A model generated the notes under the pieces. It made no database searches. It was not told where the DNA came from and saw only the letters and a list, made by a program, of their open reading frames with translations. The position numbers and the translations under genes are program-made. DNA of 64,000 nt, taken from Alkalicoccus saliphilus. Its GTDB lineage: Bacteria; Bacillota; Bacilli; Bacillales; Salisediminibacteriaceae. The DNA lies in contig NZ_PZJJ01000002.1 in the NCBI RefSeq assembly GCF_003044065.1, forward strand, positions 124,001-188,000, written 5' to 3'. This document shows positions 23,283 to 32,249 of this stretch, piece by piece; position 1 is the first letter of the stretch; each line of letters begins with the position of its first letter.

Positions 23283-25100
23283 ATGACTTACCGTAAACGC
23301 TTTGGGATGTTTACATTGTTGGATACATTAATAATTATTGCAGCTTTTTCTTCAAGTTTTATTATTGTGGATGTTGCCGGTATTCTCTTCAGCATGACTT
23401 TTTGGATATCCGTCTTTATTATTTTAATCAGCTATTACATGAGTGCTTTCTATTTTCGCATGAACAGGAAAGCCTGGGAGTATGCCAGTATCGGGGAACT
23501 GAAAAATATCGTAAAAACCCTAACAGCCGCTGTTGTCTTAAATGGAATTATTCAGATGGCTGTTTTTTCCTATGTTCTGTACCGGGTGCTTTTCGTAACT
23601 TGGATACTAATGATACTTGGGATTGGGGGAGCAAGGTTTTTTAGAAGATATCGTAACGAATCAACTTACAGAAAAAAACTTGGCAGAAAGAAAACAATGA
23701 TAATCGGTGCGGGATCAGCAGGAATGATGCTCGCGAGACAGCTTTCACAAAGCAGGGGATGTGAACTGGATCCGGTAGTTTTCATTGATGACGATCCATA
23801 TAAGCAGCAGCTCGATATTCTATCACTTCCAGTAGCCGGGAATACGGAGCAAATACCTGAACTGGCAAAAATTTATGAAGTGGAAAGAATTATTATAGCT
23901 ATTCCTTCCATGGAAAGAAAAAAACTGCACGATATTTATGAAATCTGCTTAAAGACAGGTATAAAAACACAGGTGCTTCCGATGATTGAAGATCTTGTAA
24001 CAGGAAAACTTTCTGTTACCCAGCTGAGAGATGTGTCTCCAGAAGATCTCCTCGGCAGGGAGGAAGTGGAGCTGGATCATAAACATATTAAAACGTCTAT
24101 GAGGGGAAAGACAGTGATGGTAACAGGAGCAGGCGGTTCAATCGGATCGGAGCTCTGCAGGCAGATTGTAAAGTATAAACCTGCCAGACTGATACTTCTC
24201 GGTCATGGGGAGAACAGTATTTATCATATTCAGATGGAACTCATGAAACATAAACCGGAAACTATCCTGACCCCTTTGATAGCAGATATTCAGGATAGGA
24301 TTAGAATACATGAAGTCATGGAAGAATGGAAACCAGATCAAGTATATCATGCAGCAGCACATAAACATGTTCCTCTTATGGAAGAAAATCCTCAGGAAGC
24401 TGTTAAAAATAATACAATCGGCTCACTGAATGTGGCAGAAGCTGCTGATGCCGCCGGTGTTAAAACTGTGGTGATGGTTTCCACTGACAAAGCAGTGAAT
24501 CCGACAAGTGTCATGGGGGCTTCAAAACGTCTGGCAGAAATGCTGATACATCACTTAAACAGCCGCAGTTCAACAATATACACAGTAGTACGCTTTGGAA
24601 ATGTGCTTGGAAGCAATGGAAGTGTTATACCTTTGTTTAAAAAACAGATTGACCAGGGCGGTCCGGTAACTGTTACCCACCCTGAAATGGTCCGTTATTT
24701 TATGACTATTCCGGAAGCTTCCCGCCTCGTGCTTCAGGCAGGGACGATGGCGAAAGGCGGAGAGACCTTTGTTTTGGATATGGGAGAACCGGTTAAAATC
24801 GTTGACCTTGCAAAAAATCTTATTACTCTAAGCGGATATACTATGGATGAAATACCAATTCAATTCACTGGTATGAGGCCGGGAGAAAAGCTGTATGAAG
24901 AACTTCTTAATGAAGAGGAAATACATGATGAACAAATATTCCCGAAAATTTATTTAGGAAGGGCTTCGACGCTGCCACTTGAAGAAATAGAAAATCTGTT
25001 GTCGGACTTTACGGCTCTGGAAAAGGAGCAGCTGAGAAACATCATGCTGGAGCTCACGAACCGCCGCATTGTAGCAGTAGGTGAGTCTACGACGGCATAA
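23283..25100 (+). CDS. epsC: EpsC-type nucleotide-sugar 4,6-dehydratase, membrane-anchored
   Basis: A 605-residue CapD/EpsC family protein with about four N-terminal membrane spans (10-125) and a CoA-binding-like Rossmann domain (about 135-255, MIIGAGSAGMMLAR). A C-terminal extended SDR domain has VTGAGGSIGSEL (280-291) binding NAD(P). The usual active-site YxxxK appears as M411...K415 (SVMGASKR), the hallmark of UDP-GlcNAc 4,6-dehydratases. It should make the UDP-4-keto-6-deoxy sugar for the exopolysaccharide. It is the first gene of the operon, behind the long structured leader. Confidence 0.93.
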   Translation: MTYRKRFGMFTLLDTLIIIAAFSSSFIIVDVAGILFSMTFWISVFIILISYYMSAFYFRMNRKAWEYASIGELKNIVKTLTAAVVLNGIIQMAVFSYVLYRVLFVTWILMILGIGGARFFRRYRNESTYRKKLGRKKTMIIGAGSAGMMLARQLSQSRGCELDPVVFIDDDPYKQQLDILSLPVAGNTEQIPELAKIYEVERIIIAIPSMERKKLHDIYEICLKTGIKTQVLPMIEDLVTGKLSVTQLRDVSPEDLLGREEVELDHKHIKTSMRGKTVMVTGAGGSIGSELCRQIVKYKPARLILLGHGENSIYHIQMELMKHKPETILTPLIADIQDRIRIHEVMEEWKPDQVYHAAAHKHVPLMEENPQEAVKNNTIGSLNVAEAADAAGVKTVVMVSTDKAVNPTSVMGASKRLAEMLIHHLNSRSSTIYTVVRFGNVLGSNGSVIPLFKKQIDQGGPVTVTHPEMVRYFMTIPEASRLVLQAGTMAKGGETFVLDMGEPVKIVDLAKNLITLSGYTMDEIPIQFTGMRPGEKLYEELLNEEEIHDEQIFPKIYLGRASTLPLEEIENLLSDFTALEKEQLRNIMLELTNRRIVAVGESTTA

Positions 25101-25140
25101 TGATAGGAAGTTTTATTGAAAGAAGGAAGGGGAGTTACGA

Positions 25141-26319
25141 ATGGCAGTTCTGCCAAAAAGAAAAATTTTATTATCACCGCCCCACATGTCAGGTAAAGAA
25201 GAAAACTACATTGCAGAAGCATTTCAAACCAATTGGATTGCTCCGGTAGGACCGCATATTGATGCCTTTGAAGAAGAAATGAGCCTTTATCTTAAAGCGC
25301 CGGGTGCAGTAGCAGTGTCATCCGGCACAGCTGCAATACATCTAGCATTGGATGTGCTCGGAGTGAAAGCGGGGGATACAGTTTTTTGTTCTTCATTAAC
25401 ATTTGTAGCAAGTGCGAATCCGATATTATATCAGGGAGCAGAACCGGTTTTTATTGATTCGGAACCAGAATCCTGGAACATGTCCCCACAGGCGCTTAAG
25501 CGTGCTATGGAGCAGGCTGACAAAAACAATCGGCTGCCTAAAGCTGTAATAGTAGTACATCTTTATGGTCAAAGTGCAAAAATGGAAGAAATTATGCAAA
25601 TTTGCCAGTCGTACGAGATTCCTGTGATCGAAGATGCGGCAGAATCACTGGGTGCTGGATATAAGGGGATTCCAACAGGAACCATTGGAGATTTTGGTAT
25701 ATATTCTTTTAACGGAAATAAAATCATTACTACTTCCGGTGGTGGAATGCTTACAGCCAAAAAGAAAAAACATTTGGAAAAGGCAAAATTTCTTGCGCAA
25801 CAGGCAAAAGATCCCGCTGCGTATTATCAGCACAGCCGGAAAGGGTATAACTACCGAATGAGTAATGTTCTGGCAGGCATTGGCAGGGCTCAGCTTCTGG
25901 TATTGGAAGAAAGAGTAGAACAGAAGCGTTTTCTATTCAAACGCTATAAAGAAGCTCTGGAAGGGAGAGGCTACAGTTTCATGAATGAGTACGAAGGCTC
26001 CTATTCCTGCCGCTGGCTGACAACAGCTCAAGTACCGTATAAAACAGCTCCTTCAGAAATCGTAAGCTATCTTGAGAAATTTGACATAGAAACAAGAAGA
26101 ATATGGAAGCCGCTGCATATGCAGCCCCTGTTTGCAGGATGCAGCTATTACTCTCACATCCCTCATAACAATACTTCGGAAATGCTGTTTCATACAGGTA
26201 TATGCATACCTTCAGGAACAAATTTAACAGGAGAAGAGCAGCTGTTTGTGATAGAAAAACTTGAGGAAGCTGTAAAGGCAAATAATGTACGGGTATCTGA
26301 AATATCCAATTTAAAGTAA
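25141..26319 (+). CDS. DegT/DnrJ/EryC1/StrS sugar aminotransferase
   Basis: A 392-residue PLP-dependent aminotransferase similar to EpsN and PglE. K194 in SFNGNKIITTSGGG binds PLP. SSGTAAIHLALDVLG near the N-terminus and EDAAESLGAGYKG are family signatures. It should aminate the 4-keto sugar made by the preceding EpsC, giving a UDP-4-amino-6-deoxy sugar, a step towards bacillosamine-type residues. No matching acetyltransferase gene is present nearby. Confidence 0.93.
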   Translation: MAVLPKRKILLSPPHMSGKEENYIAEAFQTNWIAPVGPHIDAFEEEMSLYLKAPGAVAVSSGTAAIHLALDVLGVKAGDTVFCSSLTFVASANPILYQGAEPVFIDSEPESWNMSPQALKRAMEQADKNNRLPKAVIVVHLYGQSAKMEEIMQICQSYEIPVIEDAAESLGAGYKGIPTGTIGDFGIYSFNGNKIITTSGGGMLTAKKKKHLEKAKFLAQQAKDPAAYYQHSRKGYNYRMSNVLAGIGRAQLLVLEERVEQKRFLFKRYKEALEGRGYSFMNEYEGSYSCRWLTTAQVPYKTAPSEIVSYLEKFDIETRRIWKPLHMQPLFAGCSYYSHIPHNNTSEMLFHTGICIPSGTNLTGEEQLFVIEKLEEAVKANNVRVSEISNLK

Positions 26320-26332
26320 AGAGGGAATGACC

Positions 26333-26665
26333 ATGATTGGAGCAAATATAACACAGCTTCGGAGGCAGAAAGGCATGACGCTGACTGAGTTGGCCGAAAA
26401 AGCCAATATATCCAAATCCAACTTAAGTAATATTGAAAGAAATATAAATACCAATCCATCTATTCGAGTGCTTGAAAGGCTTGCAGAAGTACTTGATACC
26501 GACGTGGTTACTCTACTGGGAATGGGAGAGGAAGATAATACACAGGATTATTATGAAGAATTTTTGCAAAGACTGCGGGAATTGAATCTAACAAGAGAAG
26601 AGCTTGAAGAATACGAACGGGTGCTCGAATTTATCGAATGGAAAAAGAAGAAAAGCAGAACCTAA
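26333..26665 (+). CDS. SinR-like transcriptional regulator inside the exopolysaccharide operon
   Basis: A 110-residue protein with an N-terminal XRE helix-turn-helix (1-62). It begins MIGANITQLRRQKGMTL and contains NLSNIERNINTNPSIRVLE, very close to SinR. The C-terminal helical segment (about 75-105, LREEL-type with EFIEWKKKK) matches the SinR/SinI dimerisation hairpin. I chose ATG at 26333, 7 nt after GAGGG, rather than 26327. SinR represses eps genes in B. subtilis but is normally encoded far from them; here it is the third gene of the operon. SinR-type boxes lie upstream of the operon, so autoregulation is likely. Confidence 0.88.
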   Translation: MIGANITQLRRQKGMTLTELAEKANISKSNLSNIERNINTNPSIRVLERLAEVLDTDVVTLLGMGEEDNTQDYYEEFLQRLRELNLTREELEEYERVLEFIEWKKKKSRT

Positions 26666-26713
26666 AAATAGGGCCTGTTAAAACGAGGAACGGAATTAGG
26701 AGAGTGAAAGAAA

Positions 26714-27322
26714 ATGATGAAAAGAATGCTGGATGTAACTGGTTCCCTGTTTCTGTTACTCATCTTTTTACCGGTGATTATAATAACTGCAGTAATGATA
26801 AGGAAAACGATGGGAAGTCCGGTGCTGTTCAAGCAGATTCGTCCAGGAAAAGATGAAACTCTTTTCACTTTGTACAAATTCCGTACAATGGCGGACCTTC
26901 GAGATGCCAAAGGTAATATGCTTGATGATCATGAAAGAGTGACGAGAACGGGGACACTGCTCCGCAAATTCAGCATAGATGAGCTTCCCCAGCTCTGGAA
27001 CGTCCTGAAGGGCGATATGAGTTTTGTAGGACCGAGGCCTCTGCTTCCGGAGTACCTGCCAAGATATTCGCCGGAACAAAGAAAGAGACATTTTGTAAAG
27101 CCGGGTATTACAGGGTGGGCCCAGGTCAGCGGAAGAAATAATATCACCTGGGAACAAAAATTTTCCTGTGATATTTACTACGTAGAAAACCAAAGTTTGT
27201 TATTTGATGTAAAAATTTTACTTCTAACTGTCTGGAAGGTGTTAAAAAGAGAGGGAGTAGACACGATGGGAGAAGGCGGATTATTTATGGGTAGTGAAGC
27301 ACCCCGGGCCTCAAATAAGTAA
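26714..27322 (+). CDS. Initiating sugar-phosphate transferase (EpsL/PglC type)
   Basis: A 202-residue monotopic phosphoglycosyl transferase that moves a sugar phosphate from UDP-sugar to undecaprenyl phosphate, the first step of repeat-unit assembly. One N-terminal hydrophobic segment (about 8-28) is followed by the conserved KFRTM (about 55-59), LRKFSIDELPQLWNVLKGDMSFVGPRP (about 86-112) and KPGITGWAQVSGRN motifs. The ATG at 26714 follows AGGAGA. The expected donor is the UDP-diamino or amino sugar made by the two upstream enzymes. Confidence 0.94.
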   Translation: MMKRMLDVTGSLFLLLIFLPVIIITAVMIRKTMGSPVLFKQIRPGKDETLFTLYKFRTMADLRDAKGNMLDDHERVTRTGTLLRKFSIDELPQLWNVLKGDMSFVGPRPLLPEYLPRYSPEQRKRHFVKPGITGWAQVSGRNNITWEQKFSCDIYYVENQSLLFDVKILLLTVWKVLKREGVDTMGEGGLFMGSEAPRASNK

Positions 27323-27370
27323 GCTGCTCCAAATGTCTTTAGAATACTGACATATATAAAGGAGGATATA

Positions 27371-28120
27371 ATGAAGTCCCCAATCGACTTAATAGAAATA
27401 CTGAATATGCTAAAAAGAAGGCTCCGCCTGATTATAGTTTTAACCTTTTCTATTACTGCCTTAACAGGAATCGTCAGCTATTTTCTAATAACTCCTGTAT
27501 ACGAAACCTCTACACAAATTCTTGTAAATCAGCCTCCTTCCGAGGGAGAAGTTTTTACTTCAACGGAACTGGAAACGAGCCGGGAGTTGATAGAAACCTA
27601 CAACATGATAATTACTTCTCCCCGGATTCTGGACCCTGCATTGGAGCAGTTGTCAATAGACCGTACTAGAAATGAACTGAGCAGTCAGATAACTGTCAGC
27701 GGAGAAGGAGAGTCCCAGGTACTGAGAATCACGGTAGAAGACAGCAGTCAGTCTGCAGCAGTTGAAATAGCCAATACGGTAGCCGCAGTTTTTCAGGAGG
27801 AAATCTCCCAGATAATGAACATTGATAATGTGTCAACGCTTGCAGTGGCAGAGGCTCACGAGAATCCCTCTCCAGTAAGTCCTAATACTGCTTTAAATAT
27901 GGGGACTGCTTTTATTTTAGCACTTGGACTTGGGGTTGGTATTTCTATGCTTCTCGAATTTCTGGACAATACGATAAAATCGGAAGCAGAAATTGAAACA
28001 GAACTCCACATCCCTGTATTAGGATCAATATCTGCCACGAGCGTGGAGGCTGCCCCGGATTTAAAAGTTCTGCATCATGCAAAGAAGAAACCACGAGGAA
28101 GTGAAACATATGGCGCTTAA
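27371..28120 (+). CDS. Wzz/YveK-type chain-length and kinase-activator protein
   Basis: A 249-residue membrane protein of the Wzz/CapA/EpsA family. One span lies near the N-terminus (about 18-40) and one at about 180-200, with the external Wzz domain between them. It ends in a short cytoplasmic tail. It should act with the adjacent tyrosine kinase as the activating partner and control polymer length. GGAGGATATA precedes the ATG. Its 3' end overlaps the kinase start by 11 nt, which implies tight coupling. Confidence 0.92.
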   Translation: MKSPIDLIEILNMLKRRLRLIIVLTFSITALTGIVSYFLITPVYETSTQILVNQPPSEGEVFTSTELETSRELIETYNMIITSPRILDPALEQLSIDRTRNELSSQITVSGEGESQVLRITVEDSSQSAAVEIANTVAAVFQEEISQIMNIDNVSTLAVAEAHENPSPVSPNTALNMGTAFILALGLGVGISMLLEFLDNTIKSEAEIETELHIPVLGSISATSVEAAPDLKVLHHAKKKPRGSETYGA

Positions 28121-28811
28121 TAAGTTTAGGAGTAATAAAAAATTTAAGAAAAGATTTCTTTTAACAGAGCTGGAAAAACATTCTCCAACAGCAGAACAGT
28201 TCCGCACCCTGCGAACTAATATGCAGTTTATTCAAATAGATAAGCGGTTGAAAACAATTGTTGTTACCTCTCCTTTACCTGGAGAAGGAAAATCGACTAC
28301 AGCCGCAAACTTGAGTATTGTGCTGGCTCAACAGGAAAAGAGAGTTTTATTAATTGATACAGATCTTCGGAAACCATCCGTGCACCACACTTTTAAGTTG
28401 TCAAACAGTACCGGCTTCACTAATGTAGTGACGAATCAGGTGGGGATTAAAAATGCCGTAAAGCGTACATCCCTCGCTAATCTATTTATTCTTACCTCCG
28501 GACCTCTGCCGCCGAACCCAAGTGAACTTCTGGCTTCAAACCGCATGAAAAGATTTTTAGAGGAAATTAAAAAGCAGTATGATTATATAATTTTTGATGC
28601 TCCGCCGGTCAATGCGGTAACAGACGGATTAATACTGGCCAGTTATGTGGATGGGACTATCCTGGTTATTAGAAATGGAAAGACAGAAATAGACCCGGCA
28701 AAAAAAGCAGTGAATGCTGTAAAGAAAGTAGAAGGAAATCTCTTGGGAGCAGTATTGAATGATTGTCCAGAAGTCAACAGTCATTATTCATATTATTATG
28801 AGAAAGAGTAA
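28110..28811 (+). CDS. CpsD/CapB-type bacterial tyrosine kinase (EpsB-like)
   Basis: A 233-residue cytoplasmic BY-kinase. Walker A is PGEGKSTTA with K61, Walker A' is LLIDTDLRKP (D83, D85), and Walker B is DYIIFDAPP. The C-terminus HYSYYYEKE is the tyrosine cluster used for autophosphorylation. I placed the start at ATG 28110, behind GAGGAAG, rather than the upstream in-frame start. The split into membrane activator plus kinase is the Firmicutes arrangement. No cognate phosphatase gene is present in the window. Confidence 0.94.
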   Translation: MALNKFRSNKKFKKRFLLTELEKHSPTAEQFRTLRTNMQFIQIDKRLKTIVVTSPLPGEGKSTTAANLSIVLAQQEKRVLLIDTDLRKPSVHHTFKLSNSTGFTNVVTNQVGIKNAVKRTSLANLFILTSGPLPPNPSELLASNRMKRFLEEIKKQYDYIIFDAPPVNAVTDGLILASYVDGTILVIRNGKTEIDPAKKAVNAVKKVEGNLLGAVLNDCPEVNSHYSYYYEKE

Positions 28812-28841
28812 TTATCGAAGAAGGAAAGCAGAGGGATCACC

Positions 28842-29981
28842 ATGAAAATACTTGTGCTGGCAAACGATCTAACCGGATTATACAGCTTTCGCAGGGAACT
28901 GCTCAAGAAATTAGCTGAAAACCATGAAGTCATCTGTGCACTGCCGGAAGATGGAAGCAGTGAAAAATTAAAAGATATAGGCTGTGGTTTTATTGATATA
29001 ACGATTAATAAACGAGGGATAAACCCGGTAAAAGATGCCCTGCTGTTAAGAAAATATACGGCACTGTTCAAACAAATAAAACCGGAAGCAGTCCTAACCT
29101 ACACAACAAAACCTAACATCTATGGCGGGCTCGTAAGCAGGATGTTTAATGTTCCCTATATTTCCAATATAACCGGACTAGGCTCAGCGGTAGAAAAAGA
29201 AGGGTGGCTACAAAAGCTGCTGCTGACTATGTACAGGTCAGCACTAAAAAAATCTGCCTGTGTTTTTTTTCAAAACGAAATGAATAGAAAAATGATGATT
29301 GAGAAAAAGATTGTTCAAACAAGATACAGAATGATCCCGGGATCAGGGGTTAATCTTGAACATTTTCAGCCGCTCAAATATCCGGATACAAGCACAATCA
29401 ATTTCTTATTTGTAGGTAGAATAATTAAAGAAAAAGGGATTGATCAATACTTTGACGCCGCAGAATATTTAAAAGAAAAATATCCTTACTTGAATTTCCA
29501 TATGGTAGGGCATCTGATCGAAGGAGAGCCCTCTAGATTAAAAGAGTTAATAAACAAAGGGGTAATTAACTTTCATGGCCCTCAGGAGGATGTTAGAAAG
29601 TTTTATTCGTTCACCCACTGCACGATTCATCCAACATATTATCCCGAAGGAATGTCCAATGTACTGCTGGAGAGCGCAGCTTCGGCCCGGCCGGCAATTG
29701 CTACAGACCGTCCTGGATGCAGAGAAATCATTGAAAATCATTTAAATGGATTTTTGATTAAAGAACAGGACAGCAGTGATTTAATAGAAAAAATTGAAAA
29801 ATTTCTTTCATTGAATTTCGAAGAAAAACAAAAATTAGGGAGATTTGGAAGAAAAAAAGTAGAAAGAGAATTTGACCGCTGCAAAATAATCACTGCCTAT
29901 ACAGAAGAAATTGGAAACATAAAAAACAAGAGAGAAACCTCGAAGAACAGGCTTTCCAACATGAAAAAATCAACTTCTTAA
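28842..29981 (+). CDS. GT4 family glycosyltransferase (EpsD-like)
   Basis: A 379-residue GT-B fold glycosyltransferase. The N-terminal domain starts MKILVLANDLTGLYSFR. The C-terminal donor-binding domain has FLFVGRIIKEKGIDQYFDA (about 185-205) and HPTYYPEGMSNVLLESAASARPAIATD (about 262-288), the glutamate motif of the family. It resembles enzymes that add the second sugar (GalNAc or GlcNAc) to the lipid-linked primer. It is the only ordinary glycosyltransferase in the cluster and the last gene of the first block. Confidence 0.93.
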   Translation: MKILVLANDLTGLYSFRRELLKKLAENHEVICALPEDGSSEKLKDIGCGFIDITINKRGINPVKDALLLRKYTALFKQIKPEAVLTYTTKPNIYGGLVSRMFNVPYISNITGLGSAVEKEGWLQKLLLTMYRSALKKSACVFFQNEMNRKMMIEKKIVQTRYRMIPGSGVNLEHFQPLKYPDTSTINFLFVGRIIKEKGIDQYFDAAEYLKEKYPYLNFHMVGHLIEGEPSRLKELINKGVINFHGPQEDVRKFYSFTHCTIHPTYYPEGMSNVLLESAASARPAIATDRPGCREIIENHLNGFLIKEQDSSDLIEKIEKFLSLNFEEKQKLGRFGRKKVEREFDRCKIITAYTEEIGNIKNKRETSKNRLSNMKKSTS

Positions 29982-30268
29982 AAGGAACCTTTACTATAAG
30001 CAGCAATGATTATTCTCAATAAAGAACTCTGTTAATACTCTATTATATACAGATATCGAATTGAAACGGTAAAAAATTATAATTGCAATTTATTATCTCC
30101 TGCCGCTTCCACTCATTTATATTTTAAGCGGATAAAGGCGTGTTTTAATTTTGCTTATATAAAAAAACAGCATTTGAAAACTGAAAAGGTTATTTAAGTT
30201 TCTCCATATAGAAGCAAATGTGAGGACGACCGATAATAAGTTTCTTGAATGATGAAGGAGGATCTATT
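29982..30268. other. Intergenic gap between the two exopolysaccharide blocks
   Basis: AT-rich, about 285 nt, with no gene. One exact AAAGAAC (30021-30027, the reverse of the SinR-type GTTCTTT) is present. No clear terminator or strong promoter could be assigned. Confidence 0.4.
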
Positions 30269-31309
30269 GTGAACATTTTAATCACTGGTGCTGCCGGCTT
30301 TATAGGAATGCATTTATCAAAAAAGCTGCTTGAAGAAGGGTATGCAGTTACAGGATTTGATAATTTAAATGATTATTATGAAGTGAATTTAAAGAAGGAA
30401 CGGCTGCGTATTCTAAATGAATATCGCAGTTTTTCTTTTTATAAAGGAGATCTTGCAGACTGGAACTCAGTAAAACAAGTATTTCATAAGTCGAAGCCGG
30501 AGATCGTTATTAACCTTGCAGCCCAGGCTGGAGTACGCTACAGTCTGGAAAATCCCCATGCGTATGCGGAATCCAATTTAACAGGTTTTGTGAATATTTT
30601 GGAAGCTTCCCGGAAAGCGGAAATCAAACACTTTATTTATGCTTCTTCAAGTTCTGTTTACGGTGCAAATGTTACGATGCCTTTTTCAACTTCTGACGAA
30701 GTCAATCATCCAGTGAGCCTGTACGCTGCGACTAAAAAAGCAAATGAACTGATGGCCCACACGTATAGTCATTTATATGGGCTGCCTGCCACCGGACTGC
30801 GCTTTTTTACCGTTTACGGCCCCCTTGGCCGACCGGACATGGCTTATTACTCCTTTACAAAAAAAATAATTGAAGGGAAACCGATTAAAGTATTTAACAA
30901 TGGTGAAATGATGAGAGACTTTACTTATATAGATGATATTACTGCAGGCATTGTTAATCTTCTTCACCACATCCCATCTGCTGATTCGAACTGGGACCGC
31001 CGGCATCCCGATCCTGGTTCAAGCTATGCTCCATATAAAGTATATAACATCGGTAACAACAAGCCGGTAAAGCTGATGGACTTTATTAATACGCTTGAAA
31101 AACATATTGGTATGCCGGCGGAAAAAGAGTATCTTCCTATGCAGCCGGGGGATGTCCAGGATACGTATGCAGATATTTCTGACCTGGAGAGAGATATTGG
31201 ATTTAGACCAAAAACTACTATAGACGAAGGGCTGGGGAAATTTGTTGGCTGGTACAAAGAATATTATGGTCTAAGCGGTCAACTGGAACAAAAAATTCAT
31301 GTTATATAA
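30269..31309 (+). CDS. UDP-glucuronate 4-epimerase-like NAD-dependent epimerase
   Basis: A 346-residue extended SDR enzyme. The NAD motif is TGAAGFIG (about 6-13). The catalytic S-S-S-V-Y and YAATKKANE (YxxxK) are in place. GPLGRPDMAYYSFTKKI is typical of UDP-glucuronate 4-epimerases, which make UDP-galacturonate. Start GTG at 30269 lies behind AAGGAGGA; the upstream ATG has no ribosome site. It is paired with galU, which supplies UDP-glucose, although no UDP-glucose dehydrogenase is in the window. Confidence 0.9.
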   Translation: MNILITGAAGFIGMHLSKKLLEEGYAVTGFDNLNDYYEVNLKKERLRILNEYRSFSFYKGDLADWNSVKQVFHKSKPEIVINLAAQAGVRYSLENPHAYAESNLTGFVNILEASRKAEIKHFIYASSSSVYGANVTMPFSTSDEVNHPVSLYAATKKANELMAHTYSHLYGLPATGLRFFTVYGPLGRPDMAYYSFTKKIIEGKPIKVFNNGEMMRDFTYIDDITAGIVNLLHHIPSADSNWDRRHPDPGSSYAPYKVYNIGNNKPVKLMDFINTLEKHIGMPAEKEYLPMQPGDVQDTYADISDLERDIGFRPKTTIDEGLGKFVGWYKEYYGLSGQLEQKIHVI

Positions 31310-31321
31310 GGGGGTTTGATT

Positions 31322-32218
31322 ATGAAAGTAAAAAAAGCAATCATTCCGGCAGCAGGTCTCGGAACCAGGTTCCTTCCAGCAACTAAAGCCCAGCCTAAAG
31401 AAATGCTTCCTATCGTAGATAAACCAACTATTCAATATATCGTCGAAGAAGCTATTGCGTCAGGGATTGAAGACATCATTATTATCAGCGGCCGCGGCAA
31501 GAGAGCAATAGAGGACCACTTTGATAAGTCCTATGAACTCGAAGAAACTCTTCGTCAGAAAGAAAAATTTGCTGTATTAAAAGAAGTTCAGGATATTTCC
31601 AATATGGCAAATATTCATTATATACGCCAAAAAGAACCAAAAGGCTTGGGACACGCTATCAGTGTAGCGAAGAACTTTATCGGGGATGAGCCGTTTGCTG
31701 TTCTTCTGGGGGACGATATAGTAGAAAGCAGGGACACACCATGTCTGAAACAACTGATAAATGTATTTGATCGATATAATTCTTCGGTTGTCGGAGTGCA
31801 GCCTGTTCCGGTTAAGGATGTTTCAAAGTATGGTATTATTTCCTCGCTCACAACTGAAATTGAAGATGGCGTTATACACGTGAAAGATCTTATAGAAAAG
31901 CCCTCCATAGAGGAAGCTCCATCTAATAAAGCTATCATGGGCCGGTACATCCTGCGGCCGGAAATATTTGAAATTCTTGAGAAACTTCCACCGGGCTCAG
32001 GGAATGAAATTCAGTTGACTGATGCTATCAGAGAGCTGAATAAATCACAGGTAGTACTGGCCTGCGAATTTTCGGGAACTCGTTACGATGTTGGTGATAA
32101 GCTTGGCTTTGTTAAAGCGACTGTGGATTTTGCCCTGAACAGGGACGATCTTAAAGAAGAAATGTTGAACTATCTGGAACATTTGGCAGAACAGCATCTT
32201 CATAACGTAAAAGCATAA
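31322..32218 (+). CDS. galU: UTP-glucose-1-phosphate uridylyltransferase GalU
   Basis: A 298-residue nucleotidyltransferase. The N-terminal signature is [24 protein letters not shown] (about 7-30), with LLGDDI as the metal-binding site and EKP in the sugar-binding loop. It makes UDP-glucose for the exopolysaccharide and cell-envelope polymers. ATG at 31322 is preferred to TTG 31316, which overlaps the GGGGG ribosome site. It lies 12 nt after the epimerase gene. Confidence 0.96.
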   Translation: MKVKKAIIPAAGLGTRFLPATKAQPKEMLPIVDKPTIQYIVEEAIASGIEDIIIISGRGKRAIEDHFDKSYELEETLRQKEKFAVLKEVQDISNMANIHYIRQKEPKGLGHAISVAKNFIGDEPFAVLLGDDIVESRDTPCLKQLINVFDRYNSSVVGVQPVPVKDVSKYGIISSLTTEIEDGVIHVKDLIEKPSIEEAPSNKAIMGRYILRPEIFEILEKLPPGSGNEIQLTDAIRELNKSQVVLACEFSGTRYDVGDKLGFVKATVDFALNRDDLKEEMLNYLEHLAEQHLHNVKA

Positions 32219-32249
32219 AAGGTCCGCTGCAGGAGGGGAGGAGGGAGAT

